The position numbers and the translations under genes were made by a program. Shown here piece after piece: positions 35,979 through 45,936 of a stretch of DNA of 64,000 nt. Under the pieces are notes generated by a model. The model saw only the letters and a list, made by a program, of their open reading frames with translations, was not told where the DNA came from and did no database searches. Source of the stretch: Gonatopus flavifemur (Eukaryota > Arthropoda > Insecta > Hymenoptera > Dryinidae); contig JAFFJZ010000006.1 of assembly GCA_018340375.1 (NCBI GenBank), positions 12,666,001 to 12,730,000 of the forward strand, in the 5' to 3' direction. The stretch's first letter is position 1, and every line of letters begins with the position of its first letter.

Positions 35979-37497
35979 AACGGAGAAACAACCCATACAG
36001 CACAAAAGTCCCCGTAAAAGAACTCCCGTTATGACAGTAAACATGAATAGTTTGAATTCAAAATGAACTCTTGATGAATAACTTAATCTTCAGAAAGAAT
36101 TCATATCACGAATTCATGAAGAACTGTTCAGGCATTCAACATTGTGAATTCATTGAGTTCATATTGAATTCAATTTCACTGCCATACACGGAGAAAAATG
36201 CAGCTCGAAAGGCCCAATCAGAAAAATCCGTAATATGCCGATGTTGACAACAGGTGCAGTACAGTGCCAGTATTGGGTCTCCAACACTTGGTCAATACGT
36301 ACGGGATCAGTATTGGATACATAAAAATACAGTACTATGCATGTACTGATAAACCAGCACTGAGAACTTAATACCGGCCAGGTACTAACCCAGTACTGGC
36401 CCTGCACTGATTGCGAATAATGGTATTAGTACTCAATCCCCAGTACTGAAAAGCGTTGTCATTCAAGACAAATGGCAGCCCAGACAGCACTACAGTCCCT
36501 TTTGAATTTACAGAGAATTCACAGGAAAGAATGCTTTGAGAACTCTTTTTTGAGAATTCAATATGTTATTTGAAAGAATACATATGCGGTACCAAAATAC
36601 TCCAAAAAGAATTCTTATCGAGTGCATATCAGAACTCGCAAAACATTCATCAAGACCACATACGGTATTCCAAAAGAACACTCATTATGCGACAAAACAT
36701 GAATCCCCACGGAAGTTCAAGATGTGTTCTCAGTTCGCCTAAATGAACATAAAATGAAAGCAAGAACTTGAATTCTTTCAGAAGTTATTTGATATTCATT
36801 GAAATGTCAGACATTTAAAATGAGTAAAAATATTCATATTCAAAGCTTGGAATCTTTAAATTGATTTTGTTCATCCAAGTATAAAAGCTAATAGATGATA
36901 AAATAACAAAGTGTAGTGGTAGTTGATTTCATTGCAATAACATGCAATAAATAAAATTATTCTATAATTATTGACATTAATGGAATAACATACAAACTCT
37001 TCAATACTATGATGAAATATTTTGAGGTTAGGATTTACTGTGGGTAAAAAAGATGAATGCAATTTTCAAATTGTATCAAAATTTTTAATAATAGTTGAGA
37101 GACAAAAGTAGTTTGGCATTCATCTTGATCGTTATGAAATTCAGAGCGAACATTCAGTTCATTGAATCTTTTTGAAATTCATGAAATTATGATGCATAAA
37201 GCGTCGTTTTTGTTTCTTTTAAATTGCCAGTATAAACAGTGAAAATCAGAGTGTGCTTTGAAAGTGTTATGTATAACGTAGGGAAAATGCGTTGGAATTT
37301 TGAAAGTTCTGCGTTGAACATTGTGAGGTCCCATAATTTGGTAGTGTTCATACTTAGCGCAGGTGAAGAAGTTCCTGATGTCCCGTATGAAAATATTTCG
37401 CTGAAATCATCATGAATAATCTCTGAAAAATTCCGCTTTTCCTCTAAAAAAAAACTCTGAGAATTTCTGAAGATTTGATGAAAAATCTAATATTTTT

Positions 37498-37623
37498 TAG
37501 AGGTGGGCGAATCTTTTGTATAAAAAAGATGTTTAATTTGTATCGAATTCTATAAAATTTTTATCAAAACTCGATAAGTATTTTATACAAAAGATTCGCT
37601 TCGTCAAGATTCGCCCACCTCTA
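37498..37623. mobile_element. hAT-like MITE inside B
   Basis: The ends TAGAGGTGGGCGAATCTT and AAGATTCGCTTCG..GATTCGCCCACCTCTA are inverted over the whole 126 bp. The 8-bp flanks ATATTTTT (37490-37497) and ATATTTTA (37624-37631) differ at one base. An 8-bp duplication and AGGTGGGC-type ends point to hAT. It is the deepest level of the nest. Confidence 0.83.
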
Positions 37624-37644
37624 ATATTTTAGGAACATTCTGTA

Positions 37645-37985
37645 TAAACTTTTTCAGACTTTTTTCAGAGGTTTTCAGAGTTTTTCAGACAAATAAGAAC
37701 GAAATTGCACTCTGATAGAATTCTGACAAAACTCTAAGATATTTCTGACTATTGAAAATTTTCAAAATTATATGAATACATTCATATTCTAAATTCAAAT
37801 ATCATATGTGAAAAAAGTGTTTGAAAATGAAAAAATTTTACTTCAATAATCAGAAAAATGTTAGAAATGTTTCAGAGCTTTGTTAGAGTGTTTTCAGAGT
37901 GCAATTTCGTTCCTATTTGTCTGGAAAAACATTGAAAACCTCTGAAAAACTCTGAAAAAAGTCTGAAAAAATACATTGTATGGTA
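37645..37985. repeat. Palindrome inside B
   Basis: TTTTTCAGACTTTTTTCAGA at the left is matched inverted by TCTGAAAAAAGTCTGAAAAA at the right. The arms continue through CAGAGGTTTTCAGAG, GACAAATAAGAACGAAATTG and CACTCTGA. The arms are about 100 bp with a centre near 37815. Confidence 0.78.
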
Positions 37986-38605
37986 TTTCCATATTTCAAA
38001 TTAGAATTTTTTTCATAACTAACCTTTGAAAATGGTATACATTATTTTTTAAAGCGAAAGTTTTTCAAACCGTTGAGTCTGCGTTTTTCAAATATCAAAG
38101 TAACTATTTCATTCATTCATTTGTTTATTTAACGAGCATTGAAAACTGATACCATTATGCACGCTAAATGGATTCAAAAGCGATATCATTATGCACGTAA
38201 ATTGTATTCAAAACTGAATACGTTATGTGCTCAGAATGTATCCCTAATGCCGTTCAATATGAGTTCTTTTGGGTGGACTAGGTATTCTTTTTAACCTTCC
38301 ATATGTTTTCATGCTTAGTCGCATAACGGGTGTACATGTTGATGGCTCATGGAATTAATTTGGATGATTCTGGGGATACAAAGTGAATTCTCCCAAAAAC
38401 TGAGGTGTTCTAAATGTGTTCTTCAAGAATTCTTTGTGAAGTGGTGGTGCTGTCTGGGAGTACCCTGCCAGTCTTGGCTAGTACTGGTGCAGTACTGCGC
38501 CTGTTGTCAATTTCTGGTTGGGGGTAGTAATCTTCAATAGAAAATTGGAGAATATTTCTTAAAATCTAAGAATTTTCCTTAAGCTCGTAATGAACATAAA
38601 ACGGT

Positions 38606-38878
38606 TCATATTTCTCTTGAATATTGCTCGAAAAACAATGAAAAATTATCAACACTCAACAAATCATAAGAACAAATAAATGAGAAGTTTTCAAAAGTCG
38701 CGCATGAAATTTCACAAAGTGGATAACAAAATTCTGTAATTTGAAAATAGGATTTCAAAATGTTGTTATTTACTTTGTGAAATTTCATGCGCGACTTTTG
38801 GGAGCTTCATATTTGTTTCTATAAATTGTTAAGTATTGATAATTTTTCATTGTTTTCCGAGTAATATTCAAGAGAAAT
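38606..38878. repeat. Palindromic insert in the left arm of K
   Basis: TTTCTCTTGAATATTGCTCG and CGAGTAATATTCAAGAGAAA are the outer inverted pair. AAAAGTCGCGCATGAAATTT and AAATTTCATGCGCGACTTTT are an exact inner pair. K's right arm lacks this segment, so it is an insertion. I cannot fix a target duplication. Confidence 0.72.
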
Positions 38879-38958
38879 CTGGAGACAGGGTATGATTTAT
38901 GCACGTGAGAATCATACACGGATTAATTGCACACGAAAAATAAAAGCCAAAAGTATTT

Positions 38959-40749
38959 GGGGCATTCCATGCCAAATCACCGAGGTTTTGACCCGGGTCC
39001 CTTCGATTTCGCTCATTTTTTTTATACGTTCTTTTATGTATTGAAAGCAACTTGCACACAAATTTCCAGCCCATTATTCCAGACCGTTATTGAGTAATCG
39101 ATTTTTCAAATTTTCAATTAATTACAAAACAGTGATGAATATCGATATCGATAAGAAGTAGGGGGTCATTTTTTTCGTCTTTGAATGTAGTTTTAGAAGA
39201 AAAATACCAAAAAAATTATTCGGAGTAATTATCACTTGGTTATCAACATTTGAAGATTAAAGTCGACTGTTTCAAAAAGTCCGACCGCTTCGATTTTTTT
39301 CTCAAATTTTCCCAAAATTCTGCTGAATATCACGCAATTTTCAAATCACAGTTTGAGATGTGATCATGAATCTTTCTATTTTTTTTTCAAATATTGAAAA
39401 TTTCGATATTTTTTTTTTCATGGATTAATTATCTCTGATTTTACTTCCATCACTAAATATCGTCCGAAAAAATGGGGAACAATACCTTCATGAGCGATTA
39501 AATAATTTCAATCAACTTGAGATATATTATTTAATTTTATTATTTTACATTCCATATAATTTTGTTATTAATATTTTCTTCGCCAAACGATTTCTTTTCG
39601 GATATCTCAATTGAAGTTAAAACCCCCCCAATTCCAACTCCTCAAGTTCAATCAAGTTTATTGAGATTGATGGAATAACATCCAAGCTCAACTCAAATTT
39701 TCCAAAGTTGATAGAGGTTATGTTTCCCAAATAACTCCACTGTTCATAACATCCAATCCAGTGTCCTCAGATTTGACTCGCAAACGTTAAACACCCAGAT
39801 GCGACTGTACATCCGTGTGAAAAAAGAGGGGGCATGGTTGCGCGCGCATCCTAGCATGCTTTCTCCTTCGCTCCCCCGTCAAGTACTATATGAGCAATAG
39901 AGGAAGCATGCTAGGTTGCGCGCGCAACCGTACCCTCCCTTTTTTCACACGGACGCACAGTCGCATCTGGGTGTTTAACGTTTGCGTGTCAAATCTGAGG
40001 ACACTGGACTGTATGTTATGAACAGTGAAGTTATTTAGGAAACATAACCTCTATCAACTTTAGAAAATTTGAGTTGAGCTTGGATGTTATTCCATCAATC
40101 TCAATAAACTTGATTGAACTTGAGAAAATTTGAGAGGTTACCTCCATTATCGATAATCGACCATTCTTTCATTATCTACAATTCGAGTGGTCGATAAGAA
40201 ATTTGTGAATTGGGAAGTTTTAACTTCAATTGAGATATATAAAAAGAAATCGTTCGGCGAAGAAAATAGTAATAACAAAATTATATGGAATGTAAAATAA
40301 TAAAATTAAGTAATATATCTCAAGTTGATTAAAATTATTCAATCGCTCATAAAGGTATTGTTTTCCATTTTTTCGGACGATATTTAGTAGAATTTTGGGA
40401 AAATCTGAAAAAAAAATCGAAGCGGTCGGACATTTTGAAACATTCGACTTCAATCTTCAAATGTTGATAACCAAGTGATAATTACTCCGAATAATTTTTT
40501 TGTATTCTTCTTCTAAAACTACATTCAAAGACGAAAAAAATCACCCCCTACTTCTTATCGATATCGATATTTATCACTGTTTTGTAATAAATTGAAAATT
40601 TGAAAAATCGATTATTCAATAACGGTTTGGAATAATGGGCTGGAAATTGGTGTGCAAGTTGCTTCCAATACGTACAAAAACATACGGAAAAATGAGTGGA
40701 ATCGAAGGGTGTCGAGTCAAAACCTCGGTGATTTGGCATGGAATGCCCC
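38959..40749. mobile_element. 1.8-kb near-complete palindromic element L, inserted in K
   Basis: GGGGCATTCCATGCCAAATC at the left and its inverse at the right are exact. Arms of nearly 900 bp match throughout, for example AATATCGATATCGATAAGAA, AACATTTGAAGATT, ATTCCATATAATTTTG, GATTGATGGAATAACATCC and CCTAGCATGC. The centre is near 39880. The flanks ATTT (38955-38958 and 40750-40753) are a 4-bp duplication, and K's opposite arm (41179-41197, inverted) reads AAAAGTATTTACACTA, the empty site. About 90 bp, including a small TTATCGA palindrome, is present only in the right arm. Confidence 0.9.
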
Positions 40750-41538
40750 ATTTACACTAATAATTTTTGTCTAACACATAATATTTCACGCAATGATTTT
40801 TATTTGTGCATGTTTAATCGATTGACATAGAAATTGTACACGAAATATTTTACAAGCTTTAAAAATGTCATCAACAAAAATTGTGCACGATCAGAAAATA
40901 AAATTAATCAGTGTATAATTATTGTACTCTTCATCTAATTCATAGTAGTTATTCAATAAAACGAAAAAAATTTCTCATATGAATTTCATTAGGCGTACAA
41001 TCATTATACACTAATTGATTACATTTTTTGTCCGTGCATGAAAATATGTGTACGATTTTTGTGAATCATTTTCTTTGTTCAAGCATGAAAAATACTTAGT
41101 GTACAATTTTCTTGTCAAATAATGTCACGTACACCAAAGCTTATTTGTTAAATATGAGGTATTAAAAAAACAATTATTAGTGTAAATACTTTTGGGTTTT
41201 ATTTTTCGTGTACAATCAATACGTGTATGATTCTTACGTGCATGATTGACGTACCCTGTCAATCTGGAGCGTTTTATGTTTATTACGAACTTGAGAAAAA
41301 TTCTTAGATTTTAAGAAATATTCTCAGATTTTAAAAAATATTCTCCAATTCCCTAGTAAAGATTACTATCCTTCCGAGCTGCATTTTTCTCCGTGTTCTT
41401 TCAGAAGTTTTTGTGAATTCAAAATGATCATTTGTGCTGTCTTGGAAATCGCTGTGACAGTAGTGGAGTAGGACATGTTTTTTTTGCTGTGACAGCTATC
41501 TTATTTGACCCAAATTCTGCTTTGTTGGTAATCAATAC

Positions 41539-42190
41539 ACTGAGAAGAAAACTGTGTTTTTGGCAACCGCGCCAAGGATTTGGCAGGTGTTCGGTTGAGT
41601 CAACAGAATAACGCTTGGTATAAATTCCACGTCATTTGGCACAAAAATCCACGTTTGGTTGATTCAACCCTGTAGCGATTCAAGCAGTTGATTCAATCTC
41701 ATATCGAGGTGATTGAAATGCATCAGGTGTGATTGAAAAGGATGAACATTTGAGATAATGTTCTCATTCAATTGCATCTGGAGAATTGGTTAATTGAACA
41801 AATATCCAATAAGTTCGGCTGAAAAGTGGCGGGGTTGAGACAACCTCATCAATGCGATTGTTTTTGATATGTGATGAAGTTCATCACAACCAAAGAAATT
41901 CAATGTAGATATAGACAAGCGTTCGTTGAAAAAAGAATTATTTCCTATTCATATGAAGAAAAAACACGTGATTTTACATACAGTGTGGGAGTTCCTCTGA
42001 ACGATAGAAGAATTACCACTGATATTAAGAGAGAGATGTACTAGGCTCATATTATAGAGTAGATTCTCATTTCTAGAATATGATTTTTTGGGTGCCCAGC
42101 CCATGAGCTCCATTCTGCCAATATGGGTCTAAGACTGGGCCAGAGTGTGACCAGGGTGGGACAGAGTTCATACACGCTAGGGAATAGCTA
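41539..42190. repeat. Start of another CAC-type element, right end not found
   Basis: CACTGAGAAGAAAACTGTG has the terminal motif of the CAC-type group and truncates A14. TTTTTGGCAACCGCGCC, TTGGCAGG and TTGGCACAAAAATCCACG follow, along with GATTGAAA/GATTCAAC words. I find no inverted partner for the terminus. No gene is seen. Confidence 0.35.
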
Positions 42191-42690
42191 ACCTCACATA
42201 AAGTTGTCATGACTATAAATTTCTCTCAATGAGTGCATCGCAATGACTTCTCAGCTGCACGGAGAAAAACGTATGGGAAATGTGTAGCAGGGTTTACCAT
42301 AACAATGGCAATTTCGGGACACATCAGCATTTATGTGCACTCCTTTAATTATGGTAATCCATACCTCATTTTGGTGGAAATAATTTTGCATCTGACACAT
42401 ATTGCTACAAGTTTGAAAACAATAACTACGAATTGCAGGAGAAATTTTCATAAATGCCCATGTGTCCCAAAACTGCTATTATTATGGGGATCTCTGCTAC
42501 AAATTTTTCTCCGTGTGTGGTAGCAAAAAATCTTAATTTCTTCAGCAAAATTTGTTTGCTATCCTATATCCAATCCCAAAATTTGCTGTCGTAGCTCACA
42601 AGATCGCTAGGATGGGAAAAAGTTTGCCGTTACAGCATAAAATTGACTGCTCCAGCAACATTAAAGTTCGAATTTCGTTTTTCTCCTTAT
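42190..42690. mobile_element. Family A copy A15, split by O
   Basis: CTTCTCAGC before O joins TGTGGTAGCAAAAAATC after it. The rest follows A: TCTTCAGCAAAATTTGTTTG, CCAAAATTTGCTGTCGTAGC, GATCGCTAGGATGG, GCTCCAGCAACATTAAAG and TTTCGTTTTTCTCC. The left arm is worn. Confidence 0.7.
42258..42515. mobile_element. Foldback element O with TG target duplication
   Basis: CACGGAGAAAAACGTATGGG at the left and CTACAAATTTTTCTCCGTG at the right are its ends. Arms share TGTAGCAG, GGGACACAT and GCATTTATG in opposite orientations. TG flanks both sides (42256-42257, 42516-42517), and the joined flanks give the standard A sequence AGCTGTGGTAGC. The 96-codon frame across it is a by-product. Confidence 0.86.
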
Positions 42691-43530
42691 GATGATAAAC
42701 AAAAGGTACGAAATAATAATCACCTCATTCAAGCGCAAATCTTCTCTTTATTCTTGCGAATGCTCTCTATTTGGAACTTATAAGAGCGACTGAGTCTGTT
42801 TTGCGGTATAACATTTTATCATCCATTCCGATTACCTCGAAGAAATCTTAATCTTAAATTCAGTTTAAATCGACTCCGAGGAGTTCTTTGAAGAAGGAAG
42901 GAATGCACGAGATTCTTTCAACGAAAGTCATCAAAATCAACACCTACTTGTTCTCAAGTACTCGTGGGAAGGTTTATGCGTAGTGGAGGAAAGAACTTGT
43001 GCTTTTTTTTTTGTACTCGACTTGGGTCGATGTGATTCATTCCTCGATCATTTTCTTCTCCTCTTTCCTTCTTCAGGATTCTTTCTCATAATGCGCTTTG
43101 AGATATAGTGTACAATTTTTCTGACGAGTGAATAGAATCATTCGATGTGGATATATTCCATTATGGTGTCACTAAAAATAGTCTTCGAGTCTTCAATGTT
43201 AAAACTATACCAACGAATCCAAGTTCAATTCATTCACATGATTTCTATTCAATTCTCTATTTCATATTCCTACCACAGGAAGCAGATATCTCAAGATGCG
43301 AATATCGAATCCAATTAGTATTCATCCTAACGCGCAAACGTGACATTTGTCGTCGGCATATTGACAGCGTACAGGGAGAGATTTTATCTAAATATCTGTA
43401 GTGTGATTGAAGATTCACTTATTCACAAAGGGACGTACATGGAACATTATTGTGTGCCTTCGGGCTCACGTGAAATAAGATTTTCAGGAACCACATTCAT
43501 GCAAATGTAATGAAAAGGAACGCATCGAGG
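42691..43530. other. Gene-free stretch
   Basis: I see no gene or assigned repeat. An 84-codon frame at 43147 has no recognisable feature. Confidence 0.45.
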
Positions 43531-43534
43531 ATAT

Positions 43535-43650
43535 TATTGGGTATCTTTTGCTGGAACTGTCAATTTTTTGCTATGGCGATAATCTATTTTCTGTCACAAC
43601 ATTTGCCATGACAGCTATTTGTTAGCTGTCACGGCAAATAACAACCAACA
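43535..43650. mobile_element. Family A fragment A16
   Basis: GGGTATCTTTTGCTGGAACTG, TTTTTTGCTATGGCGATAATC, GCCATGACAGCTATTTGTTAG and GCTGTCACGGCAAATAAC match the A left arm. Both ends are missing. Confidence 0.6.
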
Positions 43651-43659
43651 GCGACCCGT

Positions 43660-45250
43660 CCCATGTAGCATAGAATATTCTGGCAATATTTTGATGACAT
43701 GCGAAAAACAAATGTACCCAGAATATCTGATCGGATGGCAAGTGTATACAAATAATGTCCATAGGAAGTTCGAGTAAGAGTGTCTTAAGTATCCATAGAA
43801 TCCCGGATAGCATCGGGAGGTTTTCTAAACATTCACAAAACGTACTTGCTCACGCAGAGAACGTTCAAATGAGATCCCAGGACGTTCTAAGAACGTCGCA
43901 TGTACGTCCCAGGGACATACAAATGTTCCGTAATGTTCTATTTATCTTCACCAAGCGACGTTTTGGGGATGTGTTCAATAAAGGTGTCAATGACGTTCTG
44001 CGATACTACACATGTGTTTGTAAAGGTTAGTTTCCATGAAAGTACATTTGGGAAACGTAACGAGAACGTCCCGTGGTAAATGAAAAATACGTACTGGGAA
44101 CGTATTCAGGTGCATCAAAAATGAACGTCCTCTGAACGTACTTAAACCTACTCCCCGGAGACGAAGCGCGCAGAACTAAGGTTATGTTTCTAAAACGTCC
44201 AGAGGACTTTCAATGCTATCTGGGAATATCCATAGAATATCCTCACGACGTCTACAATGTTCTACAGAACATCTATTGGAAATCTTCAGAATATTCTCCT
44301 CCAGGATATTCTATGAACGTTCATCGGATGTTTGAAACACTTTCATTGTAATATTCTATGCATCTTGATAGAATATTCATAGAATATCCATAGAATCTTT
44401 TTGTGCTACATGGTATGTAACACAGAATATCCTGAGAATATTCTTACAACATCCGTAAAATGTACCTGATGGAATATTCTCACAAAAAGCGTAGAAGATT
44501 CTGAGAACATTTGAATGAGACTGTTTTGTATATTCTAAGAACATTCGCACAATATGCGCACAAAGTTTGTAGGGAGATTGATGAGCAGCACATGCGCAAG
44601 TATCGTGATGAAATGAATTCAGTGATGGCGAATAATGTTGTTGACAGGCTACCGGACCTTGGATAATATATTATTTTAATTTGTATTTGGGGTATAATAA
44701 ATGTATGAAAAGTATATTTTGATATCGCAAAAGGTCTCTGAAAGTGCCATCCCTTGTGGAATAATTCCACAGTGGATGTGTGAAAAATAATCCTCAAAAG
44801 TGTAATAAAAATATCAAGAAATGCCGTATATATTATAATTGCCTGTTGCGATCATAAGTATCTCATCCATCCGTTTGAATCTATAAGATTGCTAAGAATT
44901 CATGGTTACAGATGTTTATTGATCAAAAAAATTGATTGGTTTTCGGTGACATGCAGAAGTTTATATTGATAGGAATTTTTATTTTAACAGAATATTTGAA
45001 ACAGTCTTATTTAAACATTCAGACAATGTGCGTAGAATATCTTCGCAGGTAATAAGAATCTCCATCCGTGGTTAAACAAAGCCATTGATTCTTGCCAAAT
45101 CTCATTGAATCTTGTACAATGTTTTGACCAATCCCCATTACATTCCATTTCACCAGATTCTATAAATTCTTTTGAACCAGGGATAGAATATTCGAATATC
45201 CTCAACGTATATTCTCAGAATATTCTCAGAACGTGCATGTGCTACCTGGG
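43660..45250. mobile_element. CCC-type U elements, rich in GAATATTC
   Basis: CCCATGTAGCATAGAATATT at 43660 is matched by inverted ends at 44404-44413 (GTGCTACATGG) and 45238-45250 (ATGTGCTACCTGGG). So either two adjacent elements or one that gained an internal end are present. AGAATATTC / CATAGAATATCC words repeat dozens of times in both orientations. V sits inside. A segment at about 45084-45182 resembles part of R (2929-3161). Confidence 0.6.
43802..44224. mobile_element. CCC-type element V, inserted in U
   Basis: CCCGGATAGCATCGGGAGG at the left and CAATGCTATCTGGG at the right are inverted ends. ACGTTC / GAACGT and GGGACGT / ACGTCC words recur inside (AACGTTC, GGACGTTC, GAACGTCC). The flanks AT and AA differ by one base. 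Confidence 0.72.
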
Positions 45251-45274
45251 AAATCATGCAAACAACAAGCACAT

Positions 45275-45466
45275 GTATTTGACGTGACAGCAAATAATGT
45301 TAACTCCTCAAGCAAAATTTATTTCCTATTTGATATATAAATACTAGAAAGCTGCTGAAGGAGCAATCAGTGTTTGTTACCACAGCTGAAAAATTTGCTG
45401 CTCCAGCAACGAGAACCGAGCAAAATTAGATTTCGCTGTCCCGGTGAATTTCTTTTTTCTCCGTGT
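45275..45466. mobile_element. Family A copy A17
   Basis: TGACGTGACAGCAAATAATG, CCTCAAGCAAAATTTATTTCC, GAAAGCTGCTGAAGGAGC, TACCACAGCTGAAAAATTTGC and AGATTTCGCTGTCCCGGTG, ending TTTTTTCTCCGTG. The left arm is truncated. Confidence 0.72.
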
Positions 45467-45599
45467 AAAATGATAGTGCTGATAAAAAGAATATGAAAAG
45501 AGATTGTATTTAGAAGAATATATAATTTTTCAGAATGACATCCTTGGGGAGGGGGGGGGGGACTTGAATGTTCGATGGTGAATAAAAAGGTGTGCAGTG

Positions 45600-45936
45600 C
45601 TTCCGTCGCTGTGACAGTGAAACCTGATTTCGCTGGGTGCCTTTTACTGGAGTAGCGAATTTTGTGCTGTGACAGCCAGTGATTCTTCATCACAGCGATC
45701 TTGTCGTCTTCAACAGGTACCTTTCAGCTGATGCAGCGAAAAATATTGACTTCTCCAGCAAACTTTGTTCATTACTTTCTATGTATAGTACCAAAATTTG
45801 TTCAAAAAGCAAACATTTCTTTGTCACAGCAAAAAAATTCTTGTTATAGCTGATAAGATTGTTGTGATAGCAAATAGTTTGCCTTGACAGCAAAAATAGA
45901 TTTCCCTGTACCAATAAATTTCTTTTCCCTCCGTGC
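45600..45936. mobile_element. Family A copy A18 (nearly complete)
   Basis: CGTCGCTGTGACAGTGAAACC, TTACTGGAGTAGCGAATTTTG, GCAGCGAAAAATATTGACTTC, CTCCAGCAAACTTTG, then inverted GTCACAGCAAAAAAATTC, TATAGCTGATAAGATTG and AGATTTCCCTG, ending AATTTCTTTTCCCTCCGTG. About 335 bp; only the outer left terminus is worn. It has the standard A order. Confidence 0.8.

Larger units (their letters stand above)
36479..38458. mobile_element. CCC-type element B, inserted in N
   Basis: CCCAGACAGCAC at the left and GTGCTGTCTGGG at the right are perfect 12-bp inverted ends. AG flanks both sides (36477-36478, 38459-38460). Both halves contain GAATTC-rich arms. It holds the hAT-like 126-bp element and a palindrome at 37645-37985. 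No coding potential is seen in its 1980 bp. Confidence 0.85.
36213..38522. mobile_element. CCC-type element N, inserted in K and carrying B
   Basis: CCCAATCAGAAAAATCCG at the left and, inverted, CCCAACCAGAAATTGACAAC at the right match. Arms share TTGACAACAGG, GCAGTAC and CAGTACT words. GG flanks both sides (36211-36212, 38523-38524), and K's other arm reads GGAAGGATAGTAATC, the empty site. Without B it is about 330 bp. Confidence 0.8.
36187..41395. mobile_element. Large foldback element K, inserted in B'
   Basis: The left end CACGGAGAAAAATGCAGCTC and right end GAGCTGCATTTTTCTCCGTG are exact inverted repeats. After removal of N the left arm continues TAGTAATCTTC, AATTGGAGAATATTTCTTAA and AATCTAAGAATTTT, all found inverted at 41280-41370. 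The arms go on through AGAATCATACACG and CACGAAAAATAAAA to a centre near 40950. The flanks are TA and TT. N, a smaller palindrome and L all sit in its left arm. Confidence 0.85.
35992..41445. mobile_element. CCC-type element B', inserted in A14 and carrying K
   Basis: The left end CCCATACAGCAC and right end TTTGTGCTGTCTTGG are inverted. AA flanks both sides (35990-35991, 41446-41447). GAATTCAAAATGA occurs in both arms. Without K it is only about 245 bp, comparable to the small 2350-2458 relative. Confidence 0.75.
35979..41538. mobile_element. Family A copy A14, host of a six-level nest
   Basis: AACGGAGAAAC at 35979 and, after the large insertion, ATCGCTGTGACAGTAGTGGAG at 41448 join to make the standard A left end. 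It continues TTTTTTGCTGTGACAGCTATC and breaks at 41539 where a different element starts with CACTGAGAAGAAAACTG. The insertion inside it is B' (35992-41445). Confidence 0.7.

Noticed and set aside
35979..41538. A single 5.5-kb autonomous transposon or LTR element
   Set aside because: Ends nest pairwise with separate target duplications; there is no direct terminal repeat and no reverse transcriptase, integrase or transposase frame.
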